From Ciona intestinalis (lineage: Eukaryota; Chordata; Ascidiacea; Phlebobranchia; Cionidae), in assembly GCF_000224145.3 (NCBI RefSeq), contig NC_020166.2, positions 2,907,561 to 2,971,560 on the forward strand: DNA of 64,000 nucleotides, given 5' to 3'. Position 1 is the stretch's first letter; the number at the start of each line of letters is the position of its first letter. Positions 47,756 to 61,800 of the stretch are shown in pieces. Made by a program: the position numbers and the translations under genes. A model generated the notes under the pieces. It worked only from the letters and a program-made list of their open reading frames with translations, did not search any database and was not told where the DNA came from.

Positions 47756-50700
47756 TATTACAACTTTTACTCTAATCAGCAGATACACACATTTCAAGCT
47801 GGCTTATTTTAATTTGAATTTTCAATTGCTATTCTCATACACACAATGCAATATTACATCCACACAAAAGATCAAATTTCGAATTAGATAAACACTGTAC
47901 AGGAAATTATGATCAGCAGAAAATTTCCTTTGTAATTAATGATCTATTGATGTTTAATTGTTTGTATAGATTGCATATTAATTTATGTAGCTTTCGCAAT
48001 TCAAAACATCCTTATCGTTTTACACAAGACACAGTTACAGAAGACCTTGTTTTACAAAAAATATTTCTATCTCAAAAAAGCAGCATAGGATCCGCACTAA
48101 AATATTTTCGATTGGAACGAGCACAGAAAACTGCCAATGCTTGAAAAGTGGTGTAACAGTTCCCATATATAATCTACCCTGTGCATTAAACATATTGACA
48201 TTTCGTTATGACTCATGGCTGTGTATAACTATCAGTAGTCAAATGCAATTTCACAGACATATAAATGCAAATGGAAATATAGATATATATATGGATATTG
48301 GATATAGAGATTCTGTTTAGGTAAACTTACACAAACCACTATTAATTCTAAGACAAAATTAGGTATAAGTACACAAAACATATTTCAATAAAGGAATAAA
48401 GGATAGCCGAAATATATATATATTACAAATGGAAAAATAGTAATTTTGAAAACTAAGTGTTTCCAGATTTATTAACAACAACTAAATTGATACAAAATTC
48501 GCTAATAGACAACCTCAACTAAGAGCACAAAATTATACTACACCTGTGAGTGTCCCATTATAAACTGTACTCAAACCCTACACAACTCTGTAATATGCTC
48601 ACATTAAATAGCCTGTAGCACAAAAAAGAAGTATAATATATATAGATGCATATTATGTCAAGTGTCTTGTTGGGGTCTGTATGTAGTCAACACATACAGT
48701 AGGCATAGGTCAGTAGGTCAAGGGGTATGATTGGGGGGGGGTTATTTTTTGGAATTCTAAACTTTTGAATTGCAAGTTTGAACTTTGAATATTTCTTGAT
48801 CAACTTTAAATTGCACGCTTAACACTTGCCTTACTTAAGCAGTGATTTTGTAATGGATTACCACAATAATACATGGCAATTTACATGCCGGTATTACGCC
48901 AATTATGCAATTACCAATGGACTGCCTTTCCATATATTTTAAACCTCATTGACACAGTGTAAAAATTCCCTATGTTAGAGTTAGAGACTAAGTTAAATTT
49001 TAATGTTTATTTGCAAACAATGTGTTAAAAGTGTAGTTCTTCGTAACAACAACCAAGAAACAAGCTGTTTAAGTACATTATAACATAAACCGTTTTGAAT
49101 GAAATCCATTAAAATGACTTTGACATCAATGCTAAATCATACAAAATGCGCAGTCACTAAATTAGTTGTTAAACAATTGATTCAGTAACCACATACAATT
49201 CGGAATCACGCTCCGCTCACATTGTTAGCAAAAGTCTTGCCAATTGTAAACAAAAAAGGGGTAAATATTTTTTTATTCTGGTTTAGCATAATTCTTGTCT
49301 ATTGCATATGTAAAGCTGTCGAGCAATTACGTATTTTTAAACTGCCTGAGAATAAATAAAATCCATATTCGTAATTGTTTATTGTTGTCCTGTTGCATAG
49401 ACGCTATAAACGCGTGACCACATTAAAAATTTCTCACGCACATCATTGGATCAGAAAATACAATACAACTCCTACAAATTGCTGCAAATAAACTACTGAA
49501 ACATGATAGGTCTACAAGTCCCCGAAGAACACATAAAAATGCTGATTTATCCATTTTGTCCACGAGAACTTACCGTCACGTTCAAGTTTGGAACTACTGA
49601 CGTATAGACTAGACACCAGACGTTCTCTGTTTGAGGACCATAGAAAACCAATACTATGACCCCTGCTTTAAAATCTAGAATACAGAAAACTGCAAGAAGT
49701 TAAAAATGCCTTTTTTGGTAACTGTTGCACCATCTAGTTTAAACACAAGTTTTTTCGCTTTACGACGGTGTGGAACAAAGAGTTGCAGGCATGCAGTGTT
49801 GAATTACAAGATTTTACCTGTAAGATGAAACTGTACCTGTAAGATGAAAAATATGCTAATGCTGTTGGCATGAAAGCAAATCAATAATCATGCAATCATA
49901 GATACTCTATTAGAGTATCTACGGTGTGGTAAATAAGTATGTAGGTAATAATAATAGGTGAAGATCGATCATTAAAATGAAAGTCAGTGAAAAGATCTAG
50001 CTAAAACATATAACTCAAAGCTATAAAATCAAGAAAAGACGTTTATCCTTTCCTTAAAAATGTTATATGGTACAACGAATGTCAATCGTTAATGTGTACT
50101 CCACGCACCAGTCTATTTCTATACAAGTTTTTGTGATCAAATGAAAAACTTTGCAGTATGTAAATGTTACGCAAAAAGCTATGCCACGCCACCCAGCGGT
50201 AAAATATCATTGAATTCCGATAACATCAGATACCAAATCTAAACCCACGTAACCTTTTGTTATATATATACATTATATGTCGTTTTATAAAAGGTTGTTT
50301 AAACCGAACGAAACTACTCTTTCGAGCCACTTTGTTTGCCAAGTGCTACTTCAATGTAGTGTAAAATCAATACACTTCAACGGCATTAACATCTTCAGAT
50401 AGAATTATTAAACTGTAAATAAAGTCATAACAACATTGTTGTCAGTGCTTCAGTTAAGAGCACAAAGTTTTAAGTTGCAAAGCAAATAACGCATAGGTTA
50501 AATACATTTGTATATACAATGTGTGCATGAAAATTAAAAATGATATTTGGTTTGTGTTATAGAATATGATTTCGGGTGGATCTGTTTTTCTTATATTTAT
50601 TCAGGTGTAAACAGATATATCGCGCCGCAAGCAACTTTGTTATGTTACAAGGCTAATGACAACGTAAGACATGGTACAGGAAACATCAGACGGTAGATCA

Positions 50701-50977
50701 TATAAGTCTATTGTTTGTGCTAATACGTAGCATGGATTTATTTAAATCATACAGTTTTCTATAGTGTTATATGATGATGCTAATACGTAACATAAATGTA
50801 ACATGTTTGTGCTAATAAGACGTGACATTGAATGTAAGACGTACCGTTGAACGTAACATAGGTTTCCCGCAAATATAAAGGCGTATTAACACCGGGTAAT
50901 CTTATTGAATGAAAGGCGTTTTAAAGAAATATTGTTTGAGGTTTTCGTTAGGTTGAGAAATCGATAGGAAAACAGCA
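47756..50977. other. AT-rich spacer, no gene seen
   Basis: Over 3 kb with no exon, RNA gene or MITE that I can recognise; unusually free of repeats for this window. A short G run (48,730s) and an imperfect palindrome GATACTCTATTAGAGTATC (49,902-49,920) are the only structures noted. Confidence 0.5.
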
Positions 50978-52978
50978 ATGACTGCTTCTCGCATCTTTGT
51001 TACATCATTGGTAATTATTCACCTGTTTGTACTTCAGTGTAAAGGTAAATATATCCGTATCTATAGATTTACTTGCGAGGGGGTGTGGATAAAACCTGGC
51101 CCAAGTCATAGGCAGCATGGTGCCACGGTGCCACGGTGCCACGCTGCCACGCTGCGGAAACTTATATACCCATATATAATAGGATCTATAGGGTTCACCT
51201 TTTTATATGAGTTTCTTCTATGAATAATCCGTTAAAATTTGGGGGTGTTAGGTAAACCCTATACACTATTGGTGATATAAGCCATTATACGGTATATATA
51301 GTGGGGTGGGGGAAGATGGGACACCTTTAGCACAAAATATATAAATATCCTGATTGTGTTTTAAACAATTAACAACGGTCTATGAAAGTGGCGACGACAA
51401 GGTTTTATAATGCTTTGAATGTTCTTTGTTTACTAACAAAACGTACGAGAAAATAGAATGAAAAAGTGTCCCCTCTTCCCCTATCCTACTATATGTTACT
51501 TTCACGCAAATGAAATAGCTTTTGTTTAATACCTCTAGCATTGCCGAATCTCGTTACTGTGAGGTACCATACATTTGAATTTACATCTGAAAATGAACAC
51601 ATACCATTTTCCAAGTTTAAGGAAGCTGGGAACCAAGTCGCTCCTAAGATCCAGGACTCTCTCCTTGACCCGGTAATAAACGCAGGGTGCTGCATGGTGC
51701 CAATGTTACGAATTATTTAGAGGATTGTATTTAATATTTACTCAGGCAAAGCTAGTTTTACACAAAAAATAATAACAATAATCACCCACAAAGTAACATA
51801 CTTGGTAACTCGTAAGCGGGCACAAGGTATATGAAACACACACTGTGTTTAACGATTAGTTTACAGGCCACGCCAGGGATAAAACAAGTTACATTCATTT
51901 GTTACCTCGCCCAAAAACATTATTTTATACTATTTAAACATTCTGTTGGGCAGAATTTAACGTGCAGACGCTCTAACAAAAGTCATGGCCTGCGTCTAGC
52001 AAATCTGGAGCATATATTCGCATTATTTTTTAAACCCAAACTTCTTACTCACATAGAAGATTTATCATAGCAATCGAAACTAAACAGTTCAACCTGCTAT
52101 TCCATTTCAGGATGCTCTATACACAATAATAATGGTGGACCCAGACGCGCCTTCAGCAGCGCAACACACATATAGATCGTGGTTGCATTATTTAGGGTCA
52201 AACTTAAAACCAAACAGCCAGGACGGCGAGTTAAATTTGAATGCTCCAGAAAACAACATAATCACGAGTAAGTATCTATAATCTAATTCTAATCGCTATA
52301 CTGCGATAACCTGCTGTGTATAATGCACAATAATACACCGGTATCATAGTAAAGGGTGGGGGTAGATGAGACACATTTTCATTATATTTTCTCGTAACAT
52401 TTAATAGTAAACAAAGAACATTTAAACATTTATAAAACCGTATTCTTACGACCACCATAGACGGTTGTTAATGGTTTATAAATACCATTAGGATATTTGG
52501 ATATAATGTGCTAAAAGCCTAAAAGTGTCCCATCTTACTATCTAATATATCGCTTCAACCGCCTATGCCCTATACAGTATACTTTTTTCTTCTGTGCCAC
52601 CATGCACGGACACTAAAAAGCACGTAAAAAAATAGAATATTTGAATATTTTGTGCTAATGTGTCCCATCTTATCCCATAGTTCTGCACTTCTGCATAAAT
52701 ATAAAAATATGTTATGTTAAAAAGTAACCCACTGCGGTTGTCATTGGTACTTATACTGCTACAGTCAACTTATTATAAATTCCGTCCCCGCAGAATACAA
52801 CGGACCTTCCCCTCCAATAGGATCGGGACCTCATCATTATCAGGTCTACGTTTTTAAGCAAGAAGAAGCCTACGATCAGGCACCTATCCGAAACAGAGCG
52901 AAATTTAACGTGGAAAATTTTAAGCGCAGTCATTCCTTGGAATTGGTTGGAAAAGCGGGCTTTATTACTGAACGCTAA
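50978..52978 (+). CDS. Secreted phosphatidylethanolamine-binding protein family member (4 exons)
   Basis: PEBP/RKIP-fold protein of 180 aa. Exons 50978-51044, 51539-51672, 52111-52267, 52794-52978; phases 1, 0, 1 all match and the total is 543 nt. Residues 1-22 form a signal peptide (SLVIIHLFVLQC), so it is secreted, like vertebrate PEBP4 and unlike cytosolic PEBP1. Signature block ALYTIIMVDPDAPS (68-82) followed by YRSWLHYLGSN; second block YNGPSPPIGSGPHHYQVYVF, where the usual GxHRY is GPHHY. The phospholipid/anion-pocket residues Asp-Pro-Asp and His are present. At ~158 mature residues it is somewhat short for the family; the N-terminal sheet in exon 2 is the least certain part. A MITE ends 45 bp before exon 2. 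Confidence 0.85.
51297..51493 (-). repeat. MITE copy, full length
   Basis: ATATAGTGGGGTGGGGGAAG to CCCTCTTCCCCTATCCTACT; PEBP intron 1. Confidence 0.9.
51780..51899 (+). repeat. SINE body and tail fragment
   Basis: ATCACCCACAAAGTAACATA, CTCGTAAGCGGGCACAAGGT, then AGTTACATTCATT. PEBP intron 2. Confidence 0.75.
52347..52541 (+). repeat. MITE copy, near full length
   Basis: TAGTAAAGGGTGGGGGTAGA to AAAGTGTCCCATCTTACTAT; a further right-end scrap lies at ~52,635-52,680. PEBP intron 3. Confidence 0.82.
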
Positions 52979-53233
52979 AAATGGTATGCTGTAAAACTGC
53001 CATGTAAATTGCTGCTGGCTGTGGTGTTTCTGTTCGCTTGGTACTACACAGAGCTGCGTTTCTAGTTCCACTATAGATAGTTTTACACTGTTATTCTACT
53101 ATATAATACTTCGTTCCCCAGAAACAATTAGTCATGCTCTTTCATTGTACAGCTTTTAATTCGAAACCATAAACAGAACTTTCAAGTTAAAGAAATGAAT
53201 TTTTGAATAAGTGACCATTTAGAGCAGGGTTAA

Positions 53234-53239
53234 TTTATT
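53234..53239 (-). terminator. Polyadenylation signal of ATP5PD
   Basis: TTTATT on the plus strand (AATAAA on the coding strand) shortly after the TAA at 53257-53259. Confidence 0.6.
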
Positions 53240-53256
53240 GAGAGATAAGAACATAT

Positions 53257-54792
53257 TTAGCGTGGCTTGGTTAGAATTTGGTCAACACTTTCAGCATGGG
53301 GCCAGTGTGGTATCTTCTTATAATCTGGTTTGACTTGTGGGAAGTTTTCAAATATGTCGTCAATAGTCATCTGCTCGAATGGAGGAAGAGAGTTGAGACG
53401 ATCCACTGTCATCATGACCTCTGTGAGATTTTCTTCAGTTTCTTGAAGAAATTTCTTCACAGCCTCATTATCTTTAGCAGTCTTATCTTCAAGTTCTTTG
53501 CTCTTCGTGTCAATGGGTTTTGGCACCTGAGAGTGTTTCCATAGAATGAATGCAACTTATTTATTTAACTACTCATGATAGAGCAATGGCAGTCGTTTTA
53601 ACATGAGTGTTCTTTTCACATACCTCATGTCTAGTATGCAGAGTATGGTAGGTGCACGAGCGATTCTGTTTACAAACTTTTGGTGATGCACGCCATAATT
53701 TGTCCCCATAAGCCAATTAATTAAACAAAGAAAAAACAAAGAAAAAAATACGTATTAAATTAAGTAAGATTTCCTAGCATGGCTTGAAAACGTACGTGCT
53801 TTGCAAACTGATTTTTGACGATAGCCTGTGCGCACGTGACAAATAACTGTCTTGCACAAGGAGATCTCGTCAGGAACTGCCATACTCTGCAGACTGGCCT
53901 TGTGTCATAACAGGCGTAGCGTTAGGGCTTCCTAGGATGACACATTACCCCTATTTTTTAAACCGGGGTAACCGTAACATTATGCACCACAGTTTTTAGT
54001 ATAAAACAGCTGCTCCCTTGCTATTAGGCAACTTAAAAAAAACAGAGCCAAAGTATATTGCATTCACTAGATTATTCAATGCAGTTTCTATGTTTGTTGA
54101 CTTAAGTAACTGCTTTTAACAATATCAACCCAGATTTTTAAGATTCCAAAACATTCTGCTTATAAGAGTATCAAACCTACAATGCTATATACACTATACA
54201 CAATATGTAATTTTTCAGTATGTTATGCAGCTCAGGACATATATATATAAATTACAATCAGCATTAAATATTGTTTAAAAACAGTTTTGCAAGTCCGATG
54301 AAACTTAACAGAATTATCTTTAAAATGAGCACAAAAATGAATCCATACAAACAGAGTCATATGTATATACTGTATACAAATATACAATAATTAATGTACA
54401 TATTTCTACAACTTAAAAACATTATAAAATTAATATAGTCCAACCTCCTAACCTTTATAAAGCTAATGTAGCAATTGCTTGTTTTGAAACTCCGTATTGT
54501 TACTTGATAAAGTTGATATAATAGGCCTATTAGAAGCTTATTATATACAAACTTTTACCTTGTAAGCTTTGAATTGTTTTTCGAAATCAGCAACAAGCGC
54601 CTTGTTTGCAACAGCTGATTGATAGTAAGCCCAATCAATGTCGAGTTTGACATCTTTTGATTTAACATAGTTGTTAAATATGCCATCACTTTTGGCTTTG
54701 AATGCACCAATAGTAGATTTCATGTCAGGTCGTGTCCTCTCCAGGATTTTTCCCCATTCAACTGCTTTAATCACTGATTGCCGTGCAGCCAT
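53257..54792 (-). CDS. ATP5PD: Mitochondrial ATP synthase subunit d (peripheral stalk), 2 exons
   Basis: Subunit d of the peripheral stalk of F1Fo ATP synthase, on the matrix side of the inner membrane. Exons 54559-54792 (78 codons, start ATG 54792) and 53257-53526 (89 codons plus TAA), joined in phase 0 (TACAAG|gtaaaa; aacactctcag). 167 aa, close to the usual ~161. Family features: ARQSVIKAVEWGKILERTRP near the N-terminus, KLDIDWAYYQSAVANKALV, and near the C-terminus PFEQMTIDDIFENFPQVKPD followed by KKIPHWPH. No cleavable presequence is obvious, as in other animals. AATAAA lies 18 nt after the stop. Confidence 0.95.
53545..53640 (-). repeat. SINE remnant, degraded
   Basis: GAATGAATGCAACTTATTTA, GGCAGTCGTTTTAACATGAG and CATACCTCATGTCTAG; starts 18 bp upstream of ATP5PD exon 2, in its intron. 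Confidence 0.6.
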
Positions 54793-55877
54793 GGTTGATT
54801 TTATTATAATTTCCTAGTTAAAATAATGTACAAAATATGAAAACAACTTGTTTGTGATGCGAGTCTAACTCGCAAACACATACTTTAATTTCAGCATTTA
54901 TTTGTAATTTATAAGCAAGTTAAAATAATGCTAAATATGAATGTTTCTTAAAATTTGGTTTTATTAACAGAAAATGTTCAGCTTGGTACTTAATGTCATT
55001 ATTAGGCAATAGTAAAAACGAACAAACCACAATATGGTTAAACACCATGAAAGCGAAGAAGTACCTAAATATCAGATTAAAATAAACCGCTAACAAAAAA
55101 ACTTCAACGCAACCAATATTTCAGCGCAGGTTTTGAATTTATTTGCTAAATTCTTATCATTAAAACGTTAAATTGTTAACCCAAAATAATTAACAACGTT
55201 TGCCTTGGAAATTCACACAATGTGCTTAAAACACTAGTTGGACAATTAGCTCATTGAGACCAAAATTTCAGAGCTCGTATTTTGCCACTGATTAACCTAC
55301 GATCTATTTTGACACTCCCTTTATCTAGTTCTAAATCAGTTATAATTTTTAATAGTATTAATTACCATGAAAATTAAATTTATAACAATGCTATATGGCA
55401 TCAGCAATTCGATGTATCAGATTCTTAACAACTGTACCAGTAAATACTTTGTTTCTCGAATGACCTTTCGTGTGCGTGCAGTGAAGCATGGAAATTTTCA
55501 TAGAATTTAGGTATTTCTATTTATATTTGGGACTGCAACTTAACGAGTATTTGACATTAACCTCGCGTGTCTTTAAAATAATCGAGTTAAGTTATTTACT
55601 TGCGTAAAAGATAACACAAAAGTTATATAAAACTTTATCAAATTCAAAAAAGCAAAGTTTTAAATGATAAGAGAGCACAGCTTTATTGAATAAGCATTAT
55701 CTTTAGCATTGATTTAATTAACCATTTATTTACTACTATACGTTCGAAAAACATGCAGAATTTGTCTTCTTATGATCTGACACAACTTGGAGTTGTAGAT
55801 ACTAGTGTAGGTCAATACCTTAGCGCCGACAAACTATATTAAGGCGCATACAAATATCCGCTTCGTTTGTTATGAAA
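54793..55877. other. Spacer between ATP5PD start and receptor stop
   Basis: About 1.1 kb between two minus-strand genes. AT-rich; no repeat or further exon seen. It should hold the ATP5PD promoter and the receptor 3' UTR. Confidence 0.5.
55682..55687 (-). terminator. Possible polyadenylation signal of the orphan receptor gene
   Basis: AATAAA on the coding strand about 190 nt beyond the TGA at 55878-55880. Confidence 0.35.
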
Positions 55878-58800
55878 TCACCTAGAATTTGACCTGAAGT
55901 ATCGCGGTTTAGTATACACTCCACACTGCAGCGTCGAATCCTCTAAAACCTCCGGTTCAAAACAACAAGTTTTGAAATCTTCCGAACCATATCTTCTCTC
56001 GATGTTCGTTTTGTAAGTTTCCCGGCTTCCTGACATTATGTAAGAAGTCATACTTCGAACACCTGAGTCGTCGGATAGAATTCTCGTTTTTCTGGTGTCA
56101 TTTATTTGATATGACGTAACGATGACGACATCAGAGAGAAACTCCATTTTCTCTGCAACTGAATTGTACGGGTTGCCTAAATGTTGACAATTACATAATT
56201 CATTTTATCCAAACCTACTTTATCTTACCCGCAATTGGTTCAAGTTGAAATGGTGTCACAATTTCCTCCGAAGAGTAAACATCGGTCGGTTTGAGATTAT
56301 CGTCTTGAAAGGCGAGTTTCTGAGTTGAAATATACAGGTGATTATATTAAAGAAGACAAAGATCAGATAAACATTAATACAGTTAATGGTATTGTAGTTT
56401 ATGTTTATTTTACAACTCACAGAGAAGCGTTTTTTTTAAATCTCAATGCTTCGTTTATCTAGACAAAAAAGGTGACTTGGAATTATAAATTTATATAAAC
56501 TAAACTAGAAGGCATCTTACCAAAGATTCTGGGATATTTTTGTTTTCCTCGAGCAACGTATCTAATTTCCTCTTCCAATGGCACATAATAAAAATCATAA
56601 GAAGCACCAGTACAATACCCCCAAAGCCACTGATCGTGACGACAATTAACAGTGTCGTTGGAAATGGTTCCACGCCAATTGGCTTGTGAATTACAGTGGG
56701 GTAAGTAGCTGTTAAGAGAAGTATTGTCAAATTAAAGTGTAACAGTGGAGAATTTTATGAATCTGGACTTGATCTAGTCAGGCGCCGTGGCAAAGTGGTT
56801 AGCGCGTCTGCTTGTAACTCAGAGGTAATGTCCCTGGGCAAGATATTTAACGGCAATTACTCCAACCCAATGGTCACTAATGTGCTGTCCAAACTAGCAG
56901 CCGTATATGAAAAATAAAAATAATAATAATCACAAAGTAACATAGCCTACATGGTAACTCGTAAGCTGGCACGAGGTGTATAAACACCCGTGTTATAACG
57001 ACTGTCGTTTTTCGGCCAGGCAAAGATAAAGTTACTTACAAAAAAATCTATAGCTATAAAGTTGGACGGTTCTCTATACGAAATATCAGTCAAGATAAAG
57101 TTTCAAAATACGCAACAAAAAGTCCAACGCGTATTTTTCTTTTTCGGTAAACTTTGCCTAAAATTGCATTGTCAGTGTTTTATTTAAGTACAAAGTATTA
57201 ACTTATACAGTCACCGTTATCCACTTACCGTTGTGCGGCATGCAGTTTACTTCGACGCTGTCGTTTGCAGTCATAGTTAGCCATAAAAGCAAGCAAGTAA
57301 ACGTAGAGTTGTCAGGGTTTTTCGAAGTTATATTGTAGATAGCGATTCCGGTGAAACTTTTGCTTTCACATTCTATTGCCTTCGACTCGTAGGTATTTAT
57401 GACTTGGTCGTTTGCGTAAGTAAAGCCGGCCATTTTGTAAACACCTCGATTAAATAATACGGATTCCAAAGGACTTCTTTTAGCCACGTTTATGCTTGTC
57501 ACGGTTTCTGCAAAAAAAGTTTTACTTATAACTAAACGCACGTAAAGCTTAAACTGGCTCCAAGAATTATTTTTTTTAATGGGAAATAAGAAGCCTACCC
57601 TTTTTACCTTTACGAAAACTATTAAAATGCTATAGGTATACATAATTATATTCTAAACTACAAACATTTTACACATATAGTCTGTGGGGTAAGGTGGTAC
57701 ACTTTTTGCACACAAGCATCCTGATCACGTTTTAAACAATTAACAACGTTATTTTAGGGTCGTGATGATGCAGCTATAACAATTCTTTAAGTGTTTTTGT
57801 TTACTACCAAATCGATCAATAAAAGTGAATGAAACTTGTTTTATCCTACCCCAACCCATAGTACTTATATGGATCACATTAGTAATGTTTACTTTTAGTA
57901 CCCTGGTGTCTATAGGTATTTTACACCTTCGAACTATAATGTTACTTGCAGCACGGCCTTCTGTAGAGAAAGTATAGTTAAAATGGTTTTGTACTTTGGA
58001 AAATCTGCGAAGTGTGAATATACCGCGTCGGTATAATTTGGGTCCAGATTTGTCACGTCCCGAATTGCATTGTTTTTGTGATGCGAGTGTCTTTAATAGG
58101 CCGTGATTGTAGACCCGTTAATATTACAGCTTGCGAGAACACGAGAAACAAACTCAAAACGGACATGCAAAAACTAAGTATTAAATGGTTTAATAAAGCA
58201 TATTACCCTTAGGTGCATGGAAAACACAGACGTAAGAATATTTACTCGCAGTCTCAACTCTTGTGTAATCTAACCACCGCATGACGGTCGAGTCCGGCGA
58301 TAATGTAGGTTCAGGAACGGGTAATTCTTTTGGGGAATAAAGACATGAATGTATATATCATGTTAAATGTGGTAATGGTTTGACGATATTTATACAATAA
58401 GCAGAACACGGATAGAATAAAGTAGGCGCGATTGTGCAGAAATTCCGAATATTCAAAGATACATATAATAGGGTAAGGGAAGACGGGACACCTTTAGGAG
58501 ATAATATCCAAATATCCTGATCATGTTTTAAACAAATATCAAATTTTGGATATTTAGTGTTAAAAGTGCCCAATCTTCCCCCACCCTACTATACAAAGAA
58601 TTATAAAACCGTATTTCACGACTGCCACAGACCGTTGTTAATTTTTTAAAACACCATCAGGATATTTGGATATTATGTGTGAAAGGTGTCCAGTCCTCCC
58701 CCACCTTACAATAACTCTTTGAAAGTGTAACAATATGTTAATACAACCATTGAATGAGCCCTATGTATAATTGAACACTCATGCATTTACCTACGTTTAC

Positions 58801-61800
58801 TATATATCGTAGTTATATAAGCTTTGGTAACAAGATATTCACTATGGGACTTACCGTCACGTCGGCTAGGATTTCTCTACATTTTTTATTGGCCGCAATA
58901 TTGTGTCGCGGCGTATTAAAGGGGCATACCAACAGCAAATCAAAATTTGTATATGAGGATAAGTGCTTAAATGTTGTGTTTTGTTTTTTGACTTTTTTCG
59001 GTGGTACTTTTAGATCACACTTGTTTTTTCGTTGGCCCCTTTAACCATAGTATAGTTAAAACCGTGCCGTTATTTATGGAAACATTAAGATGTCTGCAAA
59101 TTATGTTTCATGATGGTATCACACAAAACGTTATTCTAATAATATTCGTATTCGTAAACGCTATTTTTACGAGCCATCTCCATTACAGCAGGCTGATTTT
59201 AAAATTACAAGAAATTACCGAGAGCTTTGAGCAGCCCACAAGATTAATCAAATATGTAGTAATTACTTACACAGTAGAGTGGGGGAGATGGGACACATTT
59301 TAGCTCTATTTTCCTGTGTCATTTAGTAGTAAACAAAGAACATTCAAAAAATTATAAAATATATCCTCACGACTACCATAGACCGTTGTTATTCGTTTAA
59401 AACACGATCAGGATATTTGGATAATATCTGCTAAAGGTGTCCCATCTTGACCCCAAACTATACTTTACCATATTCTTCATAATATTCATAAGCATCTTCG
59501 CTTCCATATGGTTGTATTGGTATATTAAGCCCAACACGGTCTTTCCCACTACCGTAGTCATCCAAGTTTACAGTCTCATCGCCCCCAGGCGGCTCTGAAA
59601 GTAGTTTTGATCTGTCACAATATTGTGAAAAGTGCTGCTAGCAAACTCAACGAACAAGGTTTAAACTTTCAATGGTTTAAAGTCATATATATTTAACCTT
59701 GCGTAAGTAAACTCAGACATGTAAAATGTGCTTCTATTTCATACACATTTATTGTTGCCCTATAATGAGTACTATAGGGTGTGCAAATTCGTTTATTTCC
59801 ACAGCCTATTATAGTGACCCAGGGGTGAAGTGATCATCGTAAAGTGTCCCACCAAAAGACACGCCGGCGCGTATTCCAACGAAATGATATAGTAAAGTAG
59901 GGTAAAGTGGTACATGGAGGTAATATGGGACATCTTCTAAAGTTCTGTTTTCACGGCCTTAAATGAAAGTGCTACAGAATTTTTCCACAATATTCTCACG
60001 ACCGTATAAATTACGCTTTAAAGCAATTTCTCCAACCCTACAATATAGTAGGTACGGAGAAGATGGAACGCCTTTTGATTATATTTTCTCGACCCATTTG
60101 GTAGTAAACAAAGAACATTCAAATAATTATAAAACCGTATCCTTGGGACTCCCATAGACCGTTGTTAAATATTTAAAACCGATCAGGATACTTGGATATT
60201 ACGTGCTAAAGGTGTCTCATCTCCCCGCACCCTACTATATATCATTTTTCAATGTTCAAAACCACACTTTCTTACCCGGTATTGCTATTTTTCTCATGTT
60301 TATGCTTTCCCTGTACAAAGAGATTCGAATGTAGACGTCAAAGTCGAACGGATGTAACATCGGATCAAATACATCTGACACGCATCCTTTGTCCATAAGA
60401 GGAATATTACAGCAGTCAAACAGCAACAAGTTATCCGAACTTAAATGTAAAAAAACTCCGAATTAAAGAGAGTTGTCAAATGGTAAAAAACATGTTTGGG
60501 AAATACGAGATATTATGTGCTAACGGTCTTAATCTCACAGCATATACTATTAATATACAAATACGTCTTTTGAAGTAATGTTTCAAAGGTATAACTATAA
60601 AATATAACCACCACGCCACAAAATTTAGTGTTGATTAGGTTTAATGCATATCGAGCTAAACTAGCCTATACAGTGGGGTGGGGGGAAACGGGACACCTTT
60701 TAACTATCTGTTTTCTCGCCACGTTTAGTAGTAATCAAAGAAGATTCAAGAAATTATAAAACTAGATGCCCACGACTACCATAGACCGTTAGTAATTGTT
60801 TAAAACACGATCAGGATATTTTGATATTATGTGCTAGAGGTGTCCCATCTTCCCCCACCCTACTATACAAATATAGAGTCCCAGCAAGGACACATGCGCC
60901 CACAACGGTAGCAGCGACGAGCCTTGAGCCAATTTCCCATATACTCTACGACCACGTGTTAGAGGCAGACGCTAACCAATGTAATGTGAATGAATGTAAC
61001 TTACTTTATCCTCTCGTGGCCGGAAAACGACAGTCGTTATCACACGGGTTTAACACCTCGTGCCAGCTTACGAGTTACCATGTATGTTCCTTTATGGGTG
61101 ATTATTTTTTTGGATTTTTTATTCTTTTTTTTATGTATGGCTGATAATTTGACAACCNNNNNNNNNNNNNNNNNNNNNNNNNNNNNNNNNNNNNNNNNNN
61201 NNNNNNNCAACCCATCAGTGACCACTGGGTTGGAGCAATTGCCGTTAAGTGTCTTGCCCAAGGACACATACGCCCACAATGGTAGCACCGACAAGCCTTG
61301 GAACCCATTACCTCTGTGTTACAGTCAGGCACGCTAACCACTATATGCCACGGCGCCGGAATGTACTACAGCTTCGGACGATATGCGAGTAAGCTTACCG
61401 TGTTCCAGTATTAGCATTCATGAAAATGATTGAGATATAAATATGTCGAGCTTCTATCACTGTGTGTTGGTTATATCTCCAATTCAGCGGGTCATCAAAT
61501 ATTATTTGATTTGCTTCTATATAACTCCGCAACAACCGTTGAATGTATGAAACTGCTGTAAGAAACTTTATTGAAATTTGCGCCTAAAACGGCTTAATTT
61601 TAGGAAAGTTGTTTTTAAGGAACGACAAATAGAATTGGTGTTCCTAATTGTACAACAAATCATAGCGACTTGAAGTTTTAACAGTCAATTATTTTCAAAC
61701 AGATATGCGGGATTTGTGCCTTGCAAATTTCTTAAATTTACTTAAAAACGTTTTAACTAAAACTTAAAATTTCTTCAATTTAAATCAACCTTTGAAGTGA

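Noticed and set aside
56781..56860. tRNA gene
   Set aside because: A perfect A box, but no B box or cloverleaf; it continues into SINE body.
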